64,000 nt of DNA, taken from contig OZ234500.1 of the NCBI GenBank assembly GCA_965153455.1, positions 7,130,001 to 7,194,000 on the forward strand, given 5' to 3'. Under the pieces are notes generated by a model that did not search any database, was not told the origin of the DNA, and saw only the letters and a list, made by a program, of their open reading frames with translations. The stretch is from Sphagnum compactum (lineage: Eukaryota; Bryophyta; Sphagnopsida; Sphagnales). Below are positions 24,317 to 36,650 of this stretch, piece after piece (position 1 is the first letter of the stretch; every line of letters starts with the position of its first letter). A program made the translations under genes and the position numbers.

Positions 24317-25473
24317 GTGGTTCGGGAGGGATTTTTTTGGTGCAGGCGGAAGCTGCGAACCGAGGAAAGGAGGAGGAGGAGAAGAGGAAGGAGAAGAAGA
24401 AGAAGAAGACGACGACGAAGAAGACAGGAGGAGCCACGAAGAGTCCAAGAACGGGAGGAGGAGGAGAAGGAGGAAGTAGAGATGGCGAATCGCAGACGAT
24501 CCATGGTGACGCGAGTGGTGAGAGCGAGTATTCGTTGGAAAATGGGGTAAGCTCTTGGAAGGAGGGGAAAGATGCGTGGAAGGAGCAGCGCGAGAATGGC
24601 ACCATTAAGAGCGGTGCTGGGACTAAGAAGGGAGCAGGGAGAGATGAAGAGCGTGCGTTAGGAAGGAAACGCAAGCGCAGGGAGATCGAGACCGCGGTGC
24701 CATGGACGGAAGAAATGGTCAGGTTCTTGTTTGAAACCTACGACGACGTTCACCGCAGATTGTGGATTGAAAGCCGAGGGAAAGTGAAGAACCAGAAGAA
24801 ATGGGATCCTATCATCAAGACGATGCAAGAGAAGTTTGCCAGAGATTTCACCAAGAATCAATGCGAGAGCAAATACTGGAAAGTGCGGAGAGAATGCACC
24901 AAATACAAGCTTAAATTAGAGAAGCGAGCGCTGTTGCAACCGGATCTGTACGCCGGCAAGACTGTCAGAGGCTTGCTGAAGCCGAAGTTCTACGACGTCT
25001 GGTTGGAAGTGGCTGGGAATAGCGCTGCTCCTATGCCGGAGATCGACCTTTCTTTGGGGTCGCCCGGGGAGACGTCTCCCGATCGTCCTTACAGGACCCC
25101 AGGTGGCTTTGACGAAGAAGCAGAGGCGATGATGATGGAGGAGAACGAAGATGTGCTACTGGCGCGCCATAGACATTCCTCCAGTTGCGCCATCGTTAGA
25201 GAAATGCAGCAAGTCATAAGCGTGCAGTTGGAGGCTTCGGAGAAACGCGAGGAAGCTCTGAACATTAGAGCCGAGTTGACGATGGAGCTCTTGCGACAAC
25301 ACATGGACCGTATGGAGAGGACGGGGTTCACTGTGGAGGATGCTAGAAAACGGCAGTTGCAGATGATCGAAGGGGTGGATAATAAGCTGGACAGGCTTGT
25401 GCATGGCTTGAGTGCTTTGAATGGAAACATTGGAGCCATCATCAACAGACTGGCTTCTTCCAACTCCAGATAG
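24229..25473 (+). CDS. trihelix/Myb-SANT-like DNA-binding protein
   Basis: An intact single-exon frame of 414 aa from ATG 24229; the open frame extends seven codons further upstream without an ATG. Residues about 46-68 are a Glu/Lys/Thr low-complexity run, and RKRKRR at 146-151 is a likely nuclear localisation signal. Residues about 157-235 fit a trihelix or Myb/SANT-like domain: tryptophans at 159 (VPWTEEMV), 192 (KKWDPI) and 217 (KYWKV), with the helix-2/3 signature F..DFTKNQCESKYWKVRREC and a trailing TKYKLKLEK. Residues about 325-410 are rich in heptad-like Leu/Met/Ile and probably form a coiled coil for dimerisation, as in trihelix factors. Base composition is clearly more GC-rich than the surroundings. 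The role is inferred to be nuclear transcriptional regulation; target genes are unknown. The SANT-like ORF1 proteins of Harbinger transposons are a related family, but no Harbinger ends or nuclease are nearby. Confidence 0.8.
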   Translation: MQNNKQQLVFSPGVVASGIARDGGCRTGVSGSGGIFLVQAEAANRGKEEEEKRKEKKKKKTTTKKTGGATKSPRTGGGGEGGSRDGESQTIHGDASGESEYSLENGVSSWKEGKDAWKEQRENGTIKSGAGTKKGAGRDEERALGRKRKRREIETAVPWTEEMVRFLFETYDDVHRRLWIESRGKVKNQKKWDPIIKTMQEKFARDFTKNQCESKYWKVRRECTKYKLKLEKRALLQPDLYAGKTVRGLLKPKFYDVWLEVAGNSAAPMPEIDLSLGSPGETSPDRPYRTPGGFDEEAEAMMMEENEDVLLARHRHSSSCAIVREMQQVISVQLEASEKREEALNIRAELTMELLRQHMDRMERTGFTVEDARKRQLQMIEGVDNKLDRLVHGLSALNGNIGAIINRLASSNSR

Positions 25474-25815
25474 TAGGTATCTGCTTTCATCTCCGTTTGC
25501 AGCACAAAATTTTCTGTGGACTGTGCGAGGATGTGCTGTGTTCCATCTGTTGTTGACACTGGCAACTCGCATGATACTATAACTTAGACATCACAGGGAT
25601 CTAGTGACTGTGCTCCACAGCTTCAGCAGGAAGAGCTCAAATTGTGTAGTAGTATTAGAATCTTCTTTCACATCCTTGGGAACCTGGCTCTTGCCAGTTG
25701 GCATATGTCCATTGCCTTGCTTTGAATGGGGGAGAAATGTCCAGAGACACTTACTGGACTTGGTAGAGAAGGAAACTGAGTTGGTCAGAGGGTGCCAGAG
25801 AGGGTGTTTGCAGTC
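25474..25815 (+). other. 3' flank of the trihelix gene
   Basis: Presumed 3' untranslated region and flank. No canonical AATAAA is seen close to the stop. Long antisense ORFs at 25089-25572 are shadows of the coding exon. Confidence 0.4.
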
Positions 25816-25818
25816 TCA

Positions 25819-27819
25819 TCAATGGGATTTAGTAGACAGGGAAGAGATAGCAGTGAAAGAGAGAGCTAAATATCTATGGACCTTCTTCAGCAGTGGTATT
25901 TTAATCCTTGCACTTGGAAAGACAGATTGACACAAAAGATGACAACGAGGTATTTGCCAAAAGAGGTATTCGTATGAGAAAGGATTCCTTCCTTTGTTGA
26001 CCACCAATGATGAATGATTTCAATGGTGCTTCTCCTTGTTGATCAAGGCCTGTGGGTGCATCATGTTCATAGCATCTAGTTCCTCTATTGGATAATATGT
26101 GAATATGCGCAGGCTGGATAACAGAGTTTCATGGGCATACGAGGGACTCATTGCCACAATCAGATGCAACTGGATTTGCACCCTCTCTGTTTCAGGCTTG
26201 ATTTTCAGTTTGCTTCCAGTAAATCTCTTTTCAATCATGTTTGAGATTTGGCAATCTCCTTGATCTCTCTCTCTTTAATTCTAATTAGGTGCAGCTCAGA
26301 CAGTTGAGTAGCATCACCCAGATATATCACTGGCGCAGGACATACTTTTGTAGCCCACCCACCCCAGCAAGTCCTTGGATGAGCAGATCCTGATGGAAGG
26401 GATAGTGCTGATACTATACAAGGTGTGGACAACAGAGAAACAGCTATGGGTGTGGACAATATTGGTGCTTTTCCTGCAGCTAAGTTTTCTATTCTAGTGA
26501 TCTTCAGTTGCCTGCTTTAGCATTTCTCTCATTAGGCTTACTGCTTATGTATGCACTCCATTCTTGTACAGTGTTCTAGGCAAATGGAATACCAGTCAAT
26601 CTTGAATCTTATGTGTGCGTACACACACTCACTGTCTCTCTGTGTCTGTCTGTGACATGTTATCTCATGGGTTTGCATTGTCTTATCTTTGCAAAGCTGA
26701 AGAGCTTTGTTGCTTCCTTGAATTGCCTTCACCACTGCCTTCGATAGCTTTTCAAGTTTGAGTTCAGCCACAATTTGCAGCCACCCAATTCAACAAAAAT
26801 GACCCCTGGTTCCATCACAATAGAGCTGAAAAGATGAACACTCATGGGAATGTTTTTTTCTTTTTTATGAGCTGTTCTTTCATTGGCATAGTATGCACCC
26901 AGTATGATGTCCATGGAGAACTTCAAAGATTTGTATTCTGCATCTTGAAATGTTTCTTTAAGTGGGGATACCTCTTGATCCACCATTACCATCACAAGAT
27001 AACCCTAGAATTTCAGCTCATATTATTGACAGAATGCATTTGTTGTTAGCACGGCAGATGCATTTTTAAAGGCAATCACATATTTTTGTTCCCTTCATAT
27101 CTTTTTCTGATTTTGTAAATCATGACCTTTGATTATATTGGCTTCAACTTCAAAGTCATCCACCTGGGTTGACATCACAAGTTTAATCACAAGAAAGAAA
27201 TTATAGCTTAGAAAACAGAACAACACCTAAATGAACATGAAGCAGAATTTACATGAATTGTATGAAAGGCATTGTCATGGAATGATGAAGAAAAGATAAA
27301 GGTTATGTGTCACATTTGAGACAAATAGGAAAGAAAGTTAAGAGAAGAAACTGAAGACAACATCTACAAATTTGACACTTTTATTCATAAATCTTCAAGG
27401 GAAAGTTGAGGAATTGTAGCTCATAGATGTCCTTTACAGCGGATTTCAATCAATAAAAGTTTCCTGTTGATTTTTCAGCGGTAATTGGGGTTTATCAATT
27501 TGGAGATCATTTTTGTAGAGAATGATGCCCATTTTGTATAGTACATATTGGTATTGACTGTTATTAAACTTTAAAATTCAGAACTATTGCTACTAGCAAG
27601 TGTTGCACCAATAGTGAAGATATTTACATGAACTTGATATTTCATCTGAATTTTTGTGACCAATCCGGATCTGACTGATAGTAGATGCTCCAAGATTTTA
27701 GATATATGGAGCCTGCTAGTCTCAACAAAATATGATTGCTGCCTCATACCCACTGTGATTGTTAATCTCGTCACATATCTAGATGTAGAAGGAAATGTTT
27801 GAAATTCATTGCGATTCAA
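25819..27819 (-). pseudogene. cluster of unrecognised minus-strand coding-like fragments
   Basis: Four minus-strand stretches look more protein-like than chance. They are 27819-27571 (basic, Thr/Ser and Leu-rich), 26995-26729, 26771-26538 (Lys/Leu-rich, amphipathic helix ending in a KALQLCKDKT-like segment) and 26459-26020 in two frames (one with SGSAHPRTCWGGWATKV, one with KPETERVQIQLHLIVAM). The 26995-26729 and 26771-26538 frames overlap and would be joined by a single-base change in an A run. No domain, signal peptide or catalytic motif is recognisable. This may be a decayed gene, a set of small exons, or a relic of a mobile or viral-like sequence. I do not assign a function. Confidence 0.3.
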
Positions 27820-28005
27820 CTAGAAGATTATCAAGGTTGATTTATATCAATTCATTTGCAAAGAATGAATGCCTTCTCTCCATAGTGGCTTCTCTTGATA
27901 TTTAATCCCCTAACTAGAAGATTATCAAGGTTGATTCATGTCAATGCATTTGCAAAGAATGAATGCCTTCTCTCCATAGTGGCTTCTCTTGATATTTAAT
28001 CCCCT
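27818..28005. repeat. 94-bp tandem duplication, nearly identical copies
   Basis: The unit AACTAGAAGATTATCAAGG...ATATTTAATCCCCT at 27818-27911 is repeated at 27912-28005 with only three differences that I can count. The high identity implies a recent duplication. It abuts the 5' side of the minus-strand fragment cluster. Confidence 0.9.
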
Positions 28006-28259
28006 AACTGCAGATATCATTGTTGAACTGGTGGCTACCAAATAAGGGAAAGCAGGAAGTTCCAGCCTTTTTCTTTTTTGGCTGTATATATATAGACAAA
28101 AAAGAAATTCAAAATCAAAAGTGCTGGAATCCAGGGTTTTTTGAGATTCTCAATAGCCAGGATTCGACCAAAATGTAAGAAAAGTCATCAGATTTTCATG
28201 CATTGTTCAAGCAAGTAGTCAAAAATAAGGAAGGATGTTTAATTTTTTTTACTTTCATA

Positions 28260-28640
28260 TTTGGCTAAATCTTCCTATGAATGGTTGCCACTTTGGCTAC
28301 ATCACGAATTTGACCAAAAAACGATTGGTAGGAAGTTGGAACCTAAGTGTTTTCATTTTTTTTCTTGGAAAATTTCGCACATGGTGACCGAAAAAACAAA
28401 GAGGGCCAACGACTTTCAAGAAAGCAATTTTCTGGGAAAAAATCCCCCAAATTCGTCACATTTCTAGGAAAAAAATGTCACGAGTTCACCATATTTAGAC
28501 TACAGGTCCTTGAAAGCCGCCAGCAAATAATGGGGTTTCACAAACAAAAAACTACTTGTTTCTCTGACCTGTAGCCAGATTTGGCTAAGTCCTCTTTGGG
28601 AGGATCGCCAGTCCACCTACCTCATGAAATTGGGCAAAAG
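28260..28640 (+). repeat. two copies of a dispersed repeat motif
   Basis: TTTGGCTAAATCTTCCTATG with GGTTGCCA, CTACATCACGAATTTGACC and AAAA (from 28260) is echoed by TTTGGCTAAGTCCTCTTTGG with GATCGCCAGT, CTACCTCATGAAATTGGGC and AAAAGAACAAAA (from 28590). A third version lies at 37045-37125 (TGTGGCTAAATATACTTGTG, GATCACCAGTTGAGCG, GACATCACAAAATTGG). No gene is seen in the stretch. Confidence 0.55.
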
Positions 28641-28797
28641 AACAAAACCCCTTTTATTGTTGGAACATGGCGAAATGGAAAATTTCTTTTGAAATTGGGG
28701 TTCTTCAACTGTGTGTATTTATTTGGGTATCTGCCACTTTTACTTGGGTCTGGAATCTGCATGATTGGTGCTGTCACGGGGAATCGGGGCAAAATAT

Positions 28798-29158
28798 GCT
28801 AAAGGTCTTTTAATGCCAATAGTACAAAAGTGTACTGCTGCATTCTTTTTTACCCCGTCTGCCCTTTGCCCGTTTTTAAAAAAAGTAAGTGCATAAAAAA
28901 AAGGAAAAAAGTTCATAACCTGCTTAGTAGATTATGAATATTTATAACCGGCCATGTAAAGTCTATAACATACTACCTAGCATATTATATACCCCTTTGT
29001 ACCCATAATATGGTTATAAACGTGTCTGGGCATCACCCATTTTTCTGGTGGGGAAAATATTAACCGGGCCGAGGGCAGATAGGGTAAAAAAAAGAATACA
29101 GCTTTGCTGTAAAAAAAAAGTACTTTTGTACTGCTGCCATTGAAGGAAGACCTTTGGC
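28798..29158. mobile_element. TIR element, about 360 bp
   Basis: The left end GCTAAAGGTCTTTTAATGCC, AGTACAAAAGTGTAC, ATTCTTTTTTACCCCGTCTG and CCCTTTGCCCG (28798-28875) is matched by the reverse complement of the right end (29158-29050). The right end reads GCCAAAGGTCTTCCTTCAAT, AGTACAAAAGTAC, ATTCTTTTTTTTACCCTATC and TGCCCTCGGCCCGG. The terminal inverted repeats are therefore imperfect and about 75-105 bases long. The interior is non-coding. I could not identify a target duplication, so the superfamily is open; long TIRs would fit a Mutator-like MITE. Confidence 0.6.
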
Positions 29159-29199
29159 CAATTTAATATTTTCCAGGAATCTGGTCGCTTCCCAAAACC

Positions 29200-32100
29200 A
29201 TAAATAACAGAGTACAAACTCAAAGTTGTGCATACAAAAGAGTGTCACTTTATTCATGTGTACTCACTCACTCTCCCCATCATCCTCAAACTTCCCCCTA
29301 TGTGCGCAATTCTTTGGGTTCTTGTAGTATCTCTTCTATTGACCAAGCCATTTTGTTACATCTACAAATTTGTTTGTTGTGTCTAATCAAGTGGCAACCA
29401 AACTTAAGTTTGTGATTAAATTTGTGAATGAAGTGTTTGCTTGGTAGAAATGCTTGGATTGGCACAATATTTCCCCATGGAGAGAACTGACAACTTTCCA
29501 AGGAATAGCATTGTACATGTCTTTTCCAAACCTATGCTTGCCTTGCCATTCTTAGGAGAAAAAAATGGGTTTGTTCTTCTTGTTTAAGGACTAGGATCAC
29601 AACAACTTGTGTGTGATCACAACAATTTTGCTCTATTGCTACAGCATGCAACATGTCACAAAACGCCTATACACCTCATGTACAATTTTCATCTTTTTTT
29701 GGTCTCTAAAATACAATTAATACAGTTCCAACTATCCAAGTTATTCAACAAAGATTGTGATACACAATTAGCTCCGTTAGATAAAGATGATTCTTCAAAG
29801 GACTAAGCTAAGGAATCTTATAATTAAAAAAAATTGATGGTAAAAGAAATTGAGAAAATAATAATCTATTATTCACACTCAAAAAACACTCACAATGTAA
29901 AAGAAAATGAAAATTGAAAATTTTAGAAATTCAAAGTATGTTCTAAAACTTTAAAAGTCTTTTATCACATATAAATGGGGTGTAACGTACAGAACATATG
30001 AAACGAAGGTTCCTAGTTTATAATACAAGAAACAAAACCTTAAAATAGTTCGCATATTTTATGATTTGAAATTATGATTATTTTTCAAAAGAAAGTTGAA
30101 TATCTGCACACATTTGAAATTTCATATTTATTTAACAATGTTTAAAACATAACATGTGATGTATATTAGGGGCAATTGTAAGAATATTTAATAACAAGTT
30201 GCAAAACAAAAATTAAAAAAAAAAATTGTATGAAAAAGTCAAATGGATTCCAAAAAGACCTATAGTCCTTGGATTTAGTAACATGAGTGGCTCGTTTGAG
30301 GTGATCGGACCCTATTGCATGGTTGCAATGATTCAGCTTAAATTATGCCACAATTAACAAATTCCTCATCATTTGTGGTATTTGAAACTATATTTCATGA
30401 TTTATGATGGAGGTGCTTTTAATAAGTTAAAATTGCCTTAACAAAGGTCAAAGTGAATTAGCACCCACTAGCACAACATCCATTGGATGGTTGTTATGAT
30501 CTGGTTGTGGATGAACATCAATTGGCTTATTATGTAGTGTCACCTTGGTAACCCATTCCATAAAAAATAGGTCGTATATATAGGTAAATTTGTGTAAGCA
30601 TGCTAAAGTATACATCAAAATTAATTTGTCAAGGATGCAAATAGATTAAAATTAACAACAAAACCCAATATAAAATTATTATACATTAAATGTTATTGCT
30701 TAAATGACCAAAGACAAAATAGGTTTTTATTATTGTGCATTGAATTTCATTTTAAAACTTAATTTAATGAGTTTTTAATCTACTTGTTCAAAATGCATGT
30801 AGTTTTGAAGTCCTCCCCCTTTTTCTTTTGTAGTGAAGACTTTTGTAAAATACATGTGAAATAAATTCTAACAAATAGAAAGTAAAATAACTTTTTGATG
30901 GGGATTTCAAGAATATTATCATCTTTATATCTTAATCAAATATCTACATATTCAATTGAGTATTTTGTGTGAATGTACCAAGAAATATAAAATCTTCATC
31001 TTCTTTGGAATCTAAATTGTGTAACTATAATTATAATTTACATGATAATGAAAACATCTTGACACGACCCTCTTGTATTTCTACACCTTTGTTTGGTAAT
31101 TGACATTGTGAAATAGAATGCACCTCCATTTCACCTTCACTACCTTAAAAAAAAAAATTAGATTTTTTTTGGGAATATTTAGTGGATGGTTCCTTTTTTT
31201 TAAAATGTTGGTGTAACTATGGCAACATTACAAATGTTGAAGTAGGAGGCTTTAGAACTTGCATATATGGAAAACTAGTTATGTACCATGTAAAAAATGG
31301 TGAAAGTACATTAAGCCCCCCCAAATTGTAGTCACATGTATAATCTTTCTGCAATTTAATTTTTTGATAATGTATGGACATCATATCTTGAATTATTTTT
31401 GCCTATTTTAAATATATTTGATTAGTTTTAGACTTCATATAATCAATTGTTTTGAAAAATTCAACAAACACTAAAGAATTTGAACGTATGGAGTACATTC
31501 ATGACAAAATAATACCCGACACATAGTTCGAAAATATATACTTCAAAACTAAAGTTGTGGATGGAATTCTTGGGTGAATTTTTTAATGGTGTATGATATT
31601 GATATACATCAATTAAATTTAGAAAAAATTAGAAATTTAAAGTTTTTGGATGAAACTCGATTCAAAAAATGTGGTTTTTTACATTTGTTTAAGAATGAAT
31701 GCATAATAACATCTTATTTTTAAGAAAAACCACTACCATATCAAAGAGGAGGAGATTTTATAGATGGGATTTGCATTATTTTTTCAATTTTCTTTTGTTT
31801 GGTAATGTTTCATGAATCATAAACATGAGACCTTATGGCTGTTGAAAAATTGTAAGTTATATACTTTATGTACATTGATTTTATTCAATCTTCCTCATTT
31901 AACCATTGGACCAAAATTGATTTTGAATCAAAATGAACTTGGAATTCAAAAATGTTGTTGTGCAAATTCTAAAGTTTTTCACTTGTATTTAGGATAACCG
32001 AAGGATGCCATCAAGGTTTTAGTTATTGTGTACTATAATACTTGTTATATATCACTTTTTTTGAACAAAAGTGGTTCACCCTTATTGTGTTTTCACCCAA

Positions 32101-34585
32101 CAATTCACACCGATGAAAGATGACAACATTGCCATATAAATTATAAAGTTTTCTAACAATGTACATAAATGTCACCATAGTTTTTATAAAAAATCCTTGC
32201 TTTAAATGCTTAGTGTTAAGCATGATTCATTCACAAAGGACAATTAAAACCATTAATTGAACACCAAAAGCAATTTTACAAGTGTTGAATTGTAAACAAA
32301 AATTGTGAATTGACACTAATCTATCCAATAAATAATTAAATCTACTAATAACCAATGGAAAAAAAAAAAAAATTGGCAAGAAATTATGTTGAATTGTAAA
32401 CATTCATGTGAAACATTATAAACAAAAGAAACACAAAAACCATCGACTAGAATTAGACAATTAGTACATAAACAATGTTAACAAATGTTAAATTGAAAAC
32501 AATAAATATTTGCACCAAAAAAAAAAACCACAAAATATAGAAAGAAAAAATCCCGCCGGGGGGTGGGGGCACTAGTAAAAAAAAAAGTAGAAAATACACA
32601 AGTAAAAATATAGGTTAATATATTGGTTGTTGGGTAAAAATTATAAGTTAATTAGTGAAAAAAAAGGTTACATTTTATTCAAATAATCAATTTAATTATA
32701 ATATAGGGTATGTAATAATTTGAAATAGTGGATTATAATTAATATAGGGTGGCTTTAATATATATATATATAAGTGATGTAATAATAATGTGATAAAAAT
32801 TAGGTTGAACAATTATCTAATATCGACCCTTAAAATGGTCATTTGATGCATGTATATCCCAAACTTTACACTAAATGTCCCCCCTAGGGAAAAAATAACT
32901 AATGAAAATATCTTGAGAACGAAACTATTTTTTTTTAAATTGTAAACATTGGTTGAACACGTAAATGATAAAAAATAATAACAATTGACCAATGAAAATT
33001 TGTAAAAGTTGAAAAATTAGCTGACAACCTAATAGTAGGAACAAATGTAATTTTGCAAACATTATTTATAAATTGTGAAAACCCAAAAAATACATCAAAC
33101 CAAATAAAGTTGAGAACGATAAAAACAAGTAAAATTGCAAAAAAATCAAGAAAGGTGGATGTTGCAGTAAAAAATTAAACTTATAAGCTAGTGTCGTAAG
33201 CCAAAAAACACCTACATTCCTACATGAGAAAACACCCAACTAACAACTTTGTGGCAAATATGATTCATCATCAAGATAAAGGATTCAAAAGTGGCAAACA
33301 TTACCATTAGATTGCAAGCATGGTACCCAACATGTCATAATAAATTAATATTATTTTGAATGTTGAACCTTGGCCTACTTCAATTTGTCAAAAATTGCAT
33401 TATAAAAGCAATTCTCCAAAGTGAAAAAAAGGTTGTGAAAACATGCCCATAATAGTTGGAAAATGTTCATTCAACCCACTCCTTAGCTTTGACTTCATGA
33501 AAAAAAAATTTGAGAATGTTTTTAATCTTGATTGAACGTTCCCAAAAACTTAGACAACAACAATTTCTACCAACTTGAAAAGCTTAGAGAAAGAATTGTT
33601 CAATATTCTTAAGCATGACAAAGTGTGCCATAGTTAAGCAAATGGATTCACATGAAATGAAGCTCCATGGTTATTACTACATTAATTCTCATTGTGGATT
33701 TAAAATTGCTACATTGCAAGCCAAGGATTGAAGTGACAATATTGAAGGAGAGACAACTATACCCAACTCAAATATTCGTAACATTAATGACCTTTAATGA
33801 GCAAGTAGTGTTAATCAAAATTCAAGTCAACATTTTGTTGCAACCAATATTGGGGATAAACAATTAGTAAGGAACTGATTGGTTAATTTTGTGTTGAAAC
33901 TTTAACTTGTAAGTCAACAAGACATTAAATAATATTTAAAAAATATTTTAGAAACTTAACATAAAATAGAAACATAAAAGAAAAAGGTAGAAAACACACT
34001 AGTGCACAACTCCTTCACCTTCTCCAACATAATAATGTAAGTTTGTTTGTGACACACCCTAGTTTTTTGTCACATGGTCTAGGGTAAATAATATAGAAAA
34101 GTTTGTTCAACACATTGAAATATTAAACATTCAACCCTCATTGTGTTCAAATCAAGTTCAAATGCAATCCACAACAAGATGATGGTACCATGCTTGCATG
34201 CCAACTAATCCTTGAAATCCTTACATTAAACATTTGAAACAAAACATGAGTTTGGGTTGTTGTAGAAGCCATGTATAGTTGACCTTGGTAAACCTTAATG
34301 GTTTCAACATAATCATAAACAAAGATTTCTCTTTGTTGTATGAACACATAATTAAAAAATGGGCAATTTCACGCATAGGAAGTAAACATGCAAGACTAAT
34401 CAAGATTGAAATGTCACAAAAGAGTTCAAAATTTGTTTGAACTAGGGTAACCTTTTCACAACTTTTTACCATTTTTGTCATCAAAGACGTACTTAGATAA
34501 AACTTTGGTTGGGCTTAACATGCTGATCCAACATGTTTTGACATTTCACAATTTTTTTTCGCCCTTAGTTAACATTAGTTCCATC
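29200..34585. other. AT-rich gene-free stretch
   Basis: More than 5 kb of AT-rich DNA with frequent A and T homopolymers and a short (TA)n run at 32757-32772. ORFs are all under 90 codons and compositionally random. I see no gene, RNA gene or element boundary in it. Confidence 0.55.
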
Positions 34586-34588
34586 AAT

Positions 34589-34736
34589 CACTACAACAAA
34601 ATGTGTTCTTGTACTCCAAGTGATTTTATTGAATTTTGAGTGAATTCACTAGTGAATGGGACCTAGTGGGGATGCATTGTATTCACCGGTCCATTGAACG
34701 AGGACTAATGAACTACCCTCACATTTTGTAGTAGTG
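34589..34736. mobile_element. CACTA-type MITE, 148 bp
   Basis: It begins CACTACAACAAAATGTG and ends CACATTTTGTAGTAGTG, which are 17-base inverted repeats with one mismatch. It is flanked on both sides by the 3-base direct repeat AAT (34586-34588 and 34737-34739). CACTA ends with a 3-bp target duplication define the CACTA (En/Spm) superfamily. The interior has subterminal motifs such as GAGTGAATTCACTAGTGAAT and no coding capacity. It is related to the larger element at 43936-45316. Confidence 0.88.
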
Positions 34737-34739
34737 AAT

Positions 34740-36640
34740 TTTGTGAACTTGATGTGTCATTTTGAGCTATGCCAAAGAAAAAAAAGGGGGGGACTACAAC
34801 ACAAACTCAATCCTTGAAACAATCAAGAAATGGGAGAAGGTTTGTACATATGATGGTTCATGCCATGCATACCCTCCATAGGATGAATATTGTTTTTGTA
34901 TTTGCATTGTAAGACCATTCTTAACTCCCTACAAATCCAAAATCTAAAGATTTAATTCTTTGCAACACACAAATTGAAATATTCATATGAGTAGGAAAAA
35001 CAACATGATGTTCAAATACTTCTTTAATGAATTGCGCATGTTCTTCCCTTTCATATAGTAGTAGAATATGGAATACAAAACATGTTACAACAAAGTAACA
35101 AAGTTATGGAAATGAATGGACATTCATTACTAAAGGCAAAAACCAATTTCTCTCTCTCTATTTAGGTTTTGAAATTCCACATGAAGATAGTTATACCCCT
35201 CTATTAGGAGGAAAGAATAAGCCTTTTTTGTTGTTGTTTCAAACAAAGAAACCCCAAAGAAAAAAAAAACACATCTACTTCCTCCTTTGTATTTTAGAAT
35301 TCCGATTAAACAAAACATACCTCCATAAACATTCTAGTTTCTACTCCTTGAATAAACATAGAACCATTGACACAAAACCCAAAATATAGAACAAAAAGAC
35401 ATGCATACATACACCTTTGATGTTGAGATATAGATAACAAAAGCTATGGCTGTAATAAAAAAAGAAAATCGTAAGCTTGCACACTTCATGATGCAATATT
35501 ATCGAATAAACACCATACAACACAATGATTCTAAAATTCCACCTCTTCCTTTTTTTTTCCCCTTCATAGAATCACTTCTATTTTATTGGGGTTTGAGTTC
35601 CTTTTCTTAAACCATTAAAAATGAAATTGATAAACGAAGATGTTGAAAGGGGCAAGAGATGTCAATGTACAAAAAAATTTATAGCCGAAGCTCTAGAAGA
35701 AATATCACTTGACAAAAAAGTGTAGAAAAGTTTTTTTTTTTAATATGGATTTAATGAAATCAATTAGCTTAATTAATCACATCGTTGAATCAAAACTGGA
35801 CAGATTTTGTCCAAAATTTTCTAAAACTTTGACAAACATGAAAATAATTTAAGTACTGCTGAACCTGCCCAGGTATTATGATATGTTGGTTGTTATTTGT
35901 GCCTAGTATCTTTTTAGGTTCAGCACTTGTGTGCCAAATAATTATTTTGCTTTTCAAAATCCAAATTAGCAATAAAAATACAATATATGAAATTTTGACA
36001 ATAAATTTTGGCAGGTTTTCTTGACCTATAACATAATGAGATTTTTTAAAAACATTATTATTATTATTTTCCTAAAAAATGGGGGGACATAATGTTTCAC
36101 CAAATTATAGGATAGAGAAATGGTGTCAATTATTGAATACTTGTTTTGCAATGGTGAATTGGCAGAAAAAAGTTCAGCTTCTGGGTTTCCACCAATTTTT
36201 GTATTTTTGCCTTCCCTTGTGACTTCCTAAAATTTCAACATTTCAAACAAATAATTTTTTTAGAAAATTCAACATTTTCAAAAATAATTTAATTACTGCC
36301 AAACCTGATAATGTACAATGGTATACATGAGAATATGTGATCAAACTAAATACAAGCAGTTGATAATCAATCACCATTAAGGCTTTCCAATTGATCAAAT
36401 CTATTTTTGGTGGTTGTAAGATTGAAATCAGAAATGTATAACCAAGGATGCACTATATAGAAAATGAGCTTGCTAAGTAATAATCCTTGGCATTCAAAAA
36501 GTGTACCAAAATGGCTTGGATTGGGGCTAGGCATTTTAAGCCTCTGGTGTCCCATAACTAGTATGCTCATTGCTCCCAAACTATCAATTATGTCTGGTAA
36601 CTGGCTCAAGGGTGTTGGTTACTGCAAATAGTCTAAGTGC
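34740..36640. other. AT-rich intergenic DNA with R2 family fragments
   Basis: No gene. Around 35815-35895 and 36255-36340 two stretches resemble the right end of the MITE at 2538-2874: AAATAATTTAAGTACTGC, GAACCTGCCCAGGTATTATG; and AAATAATTTAATTACTGCC, AAACCTGATAATGTACAATG. They are probably solitary ends or diverged copies. Confidence 0.4.
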
Positions 36641-36650
36641 ATATCTAGTC

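Noticed and set aside
23961-24674. 237-codon minus-strand ORF opposite the trihelix gene
   Set aside because: It is the antisense of the purine-rich 5' part of the trihelix gene and the GA/GAA tracts, giving Ser/Pro/Phe low-complexity runs. No motif is present, and the plus strand carries the recognisable domain.
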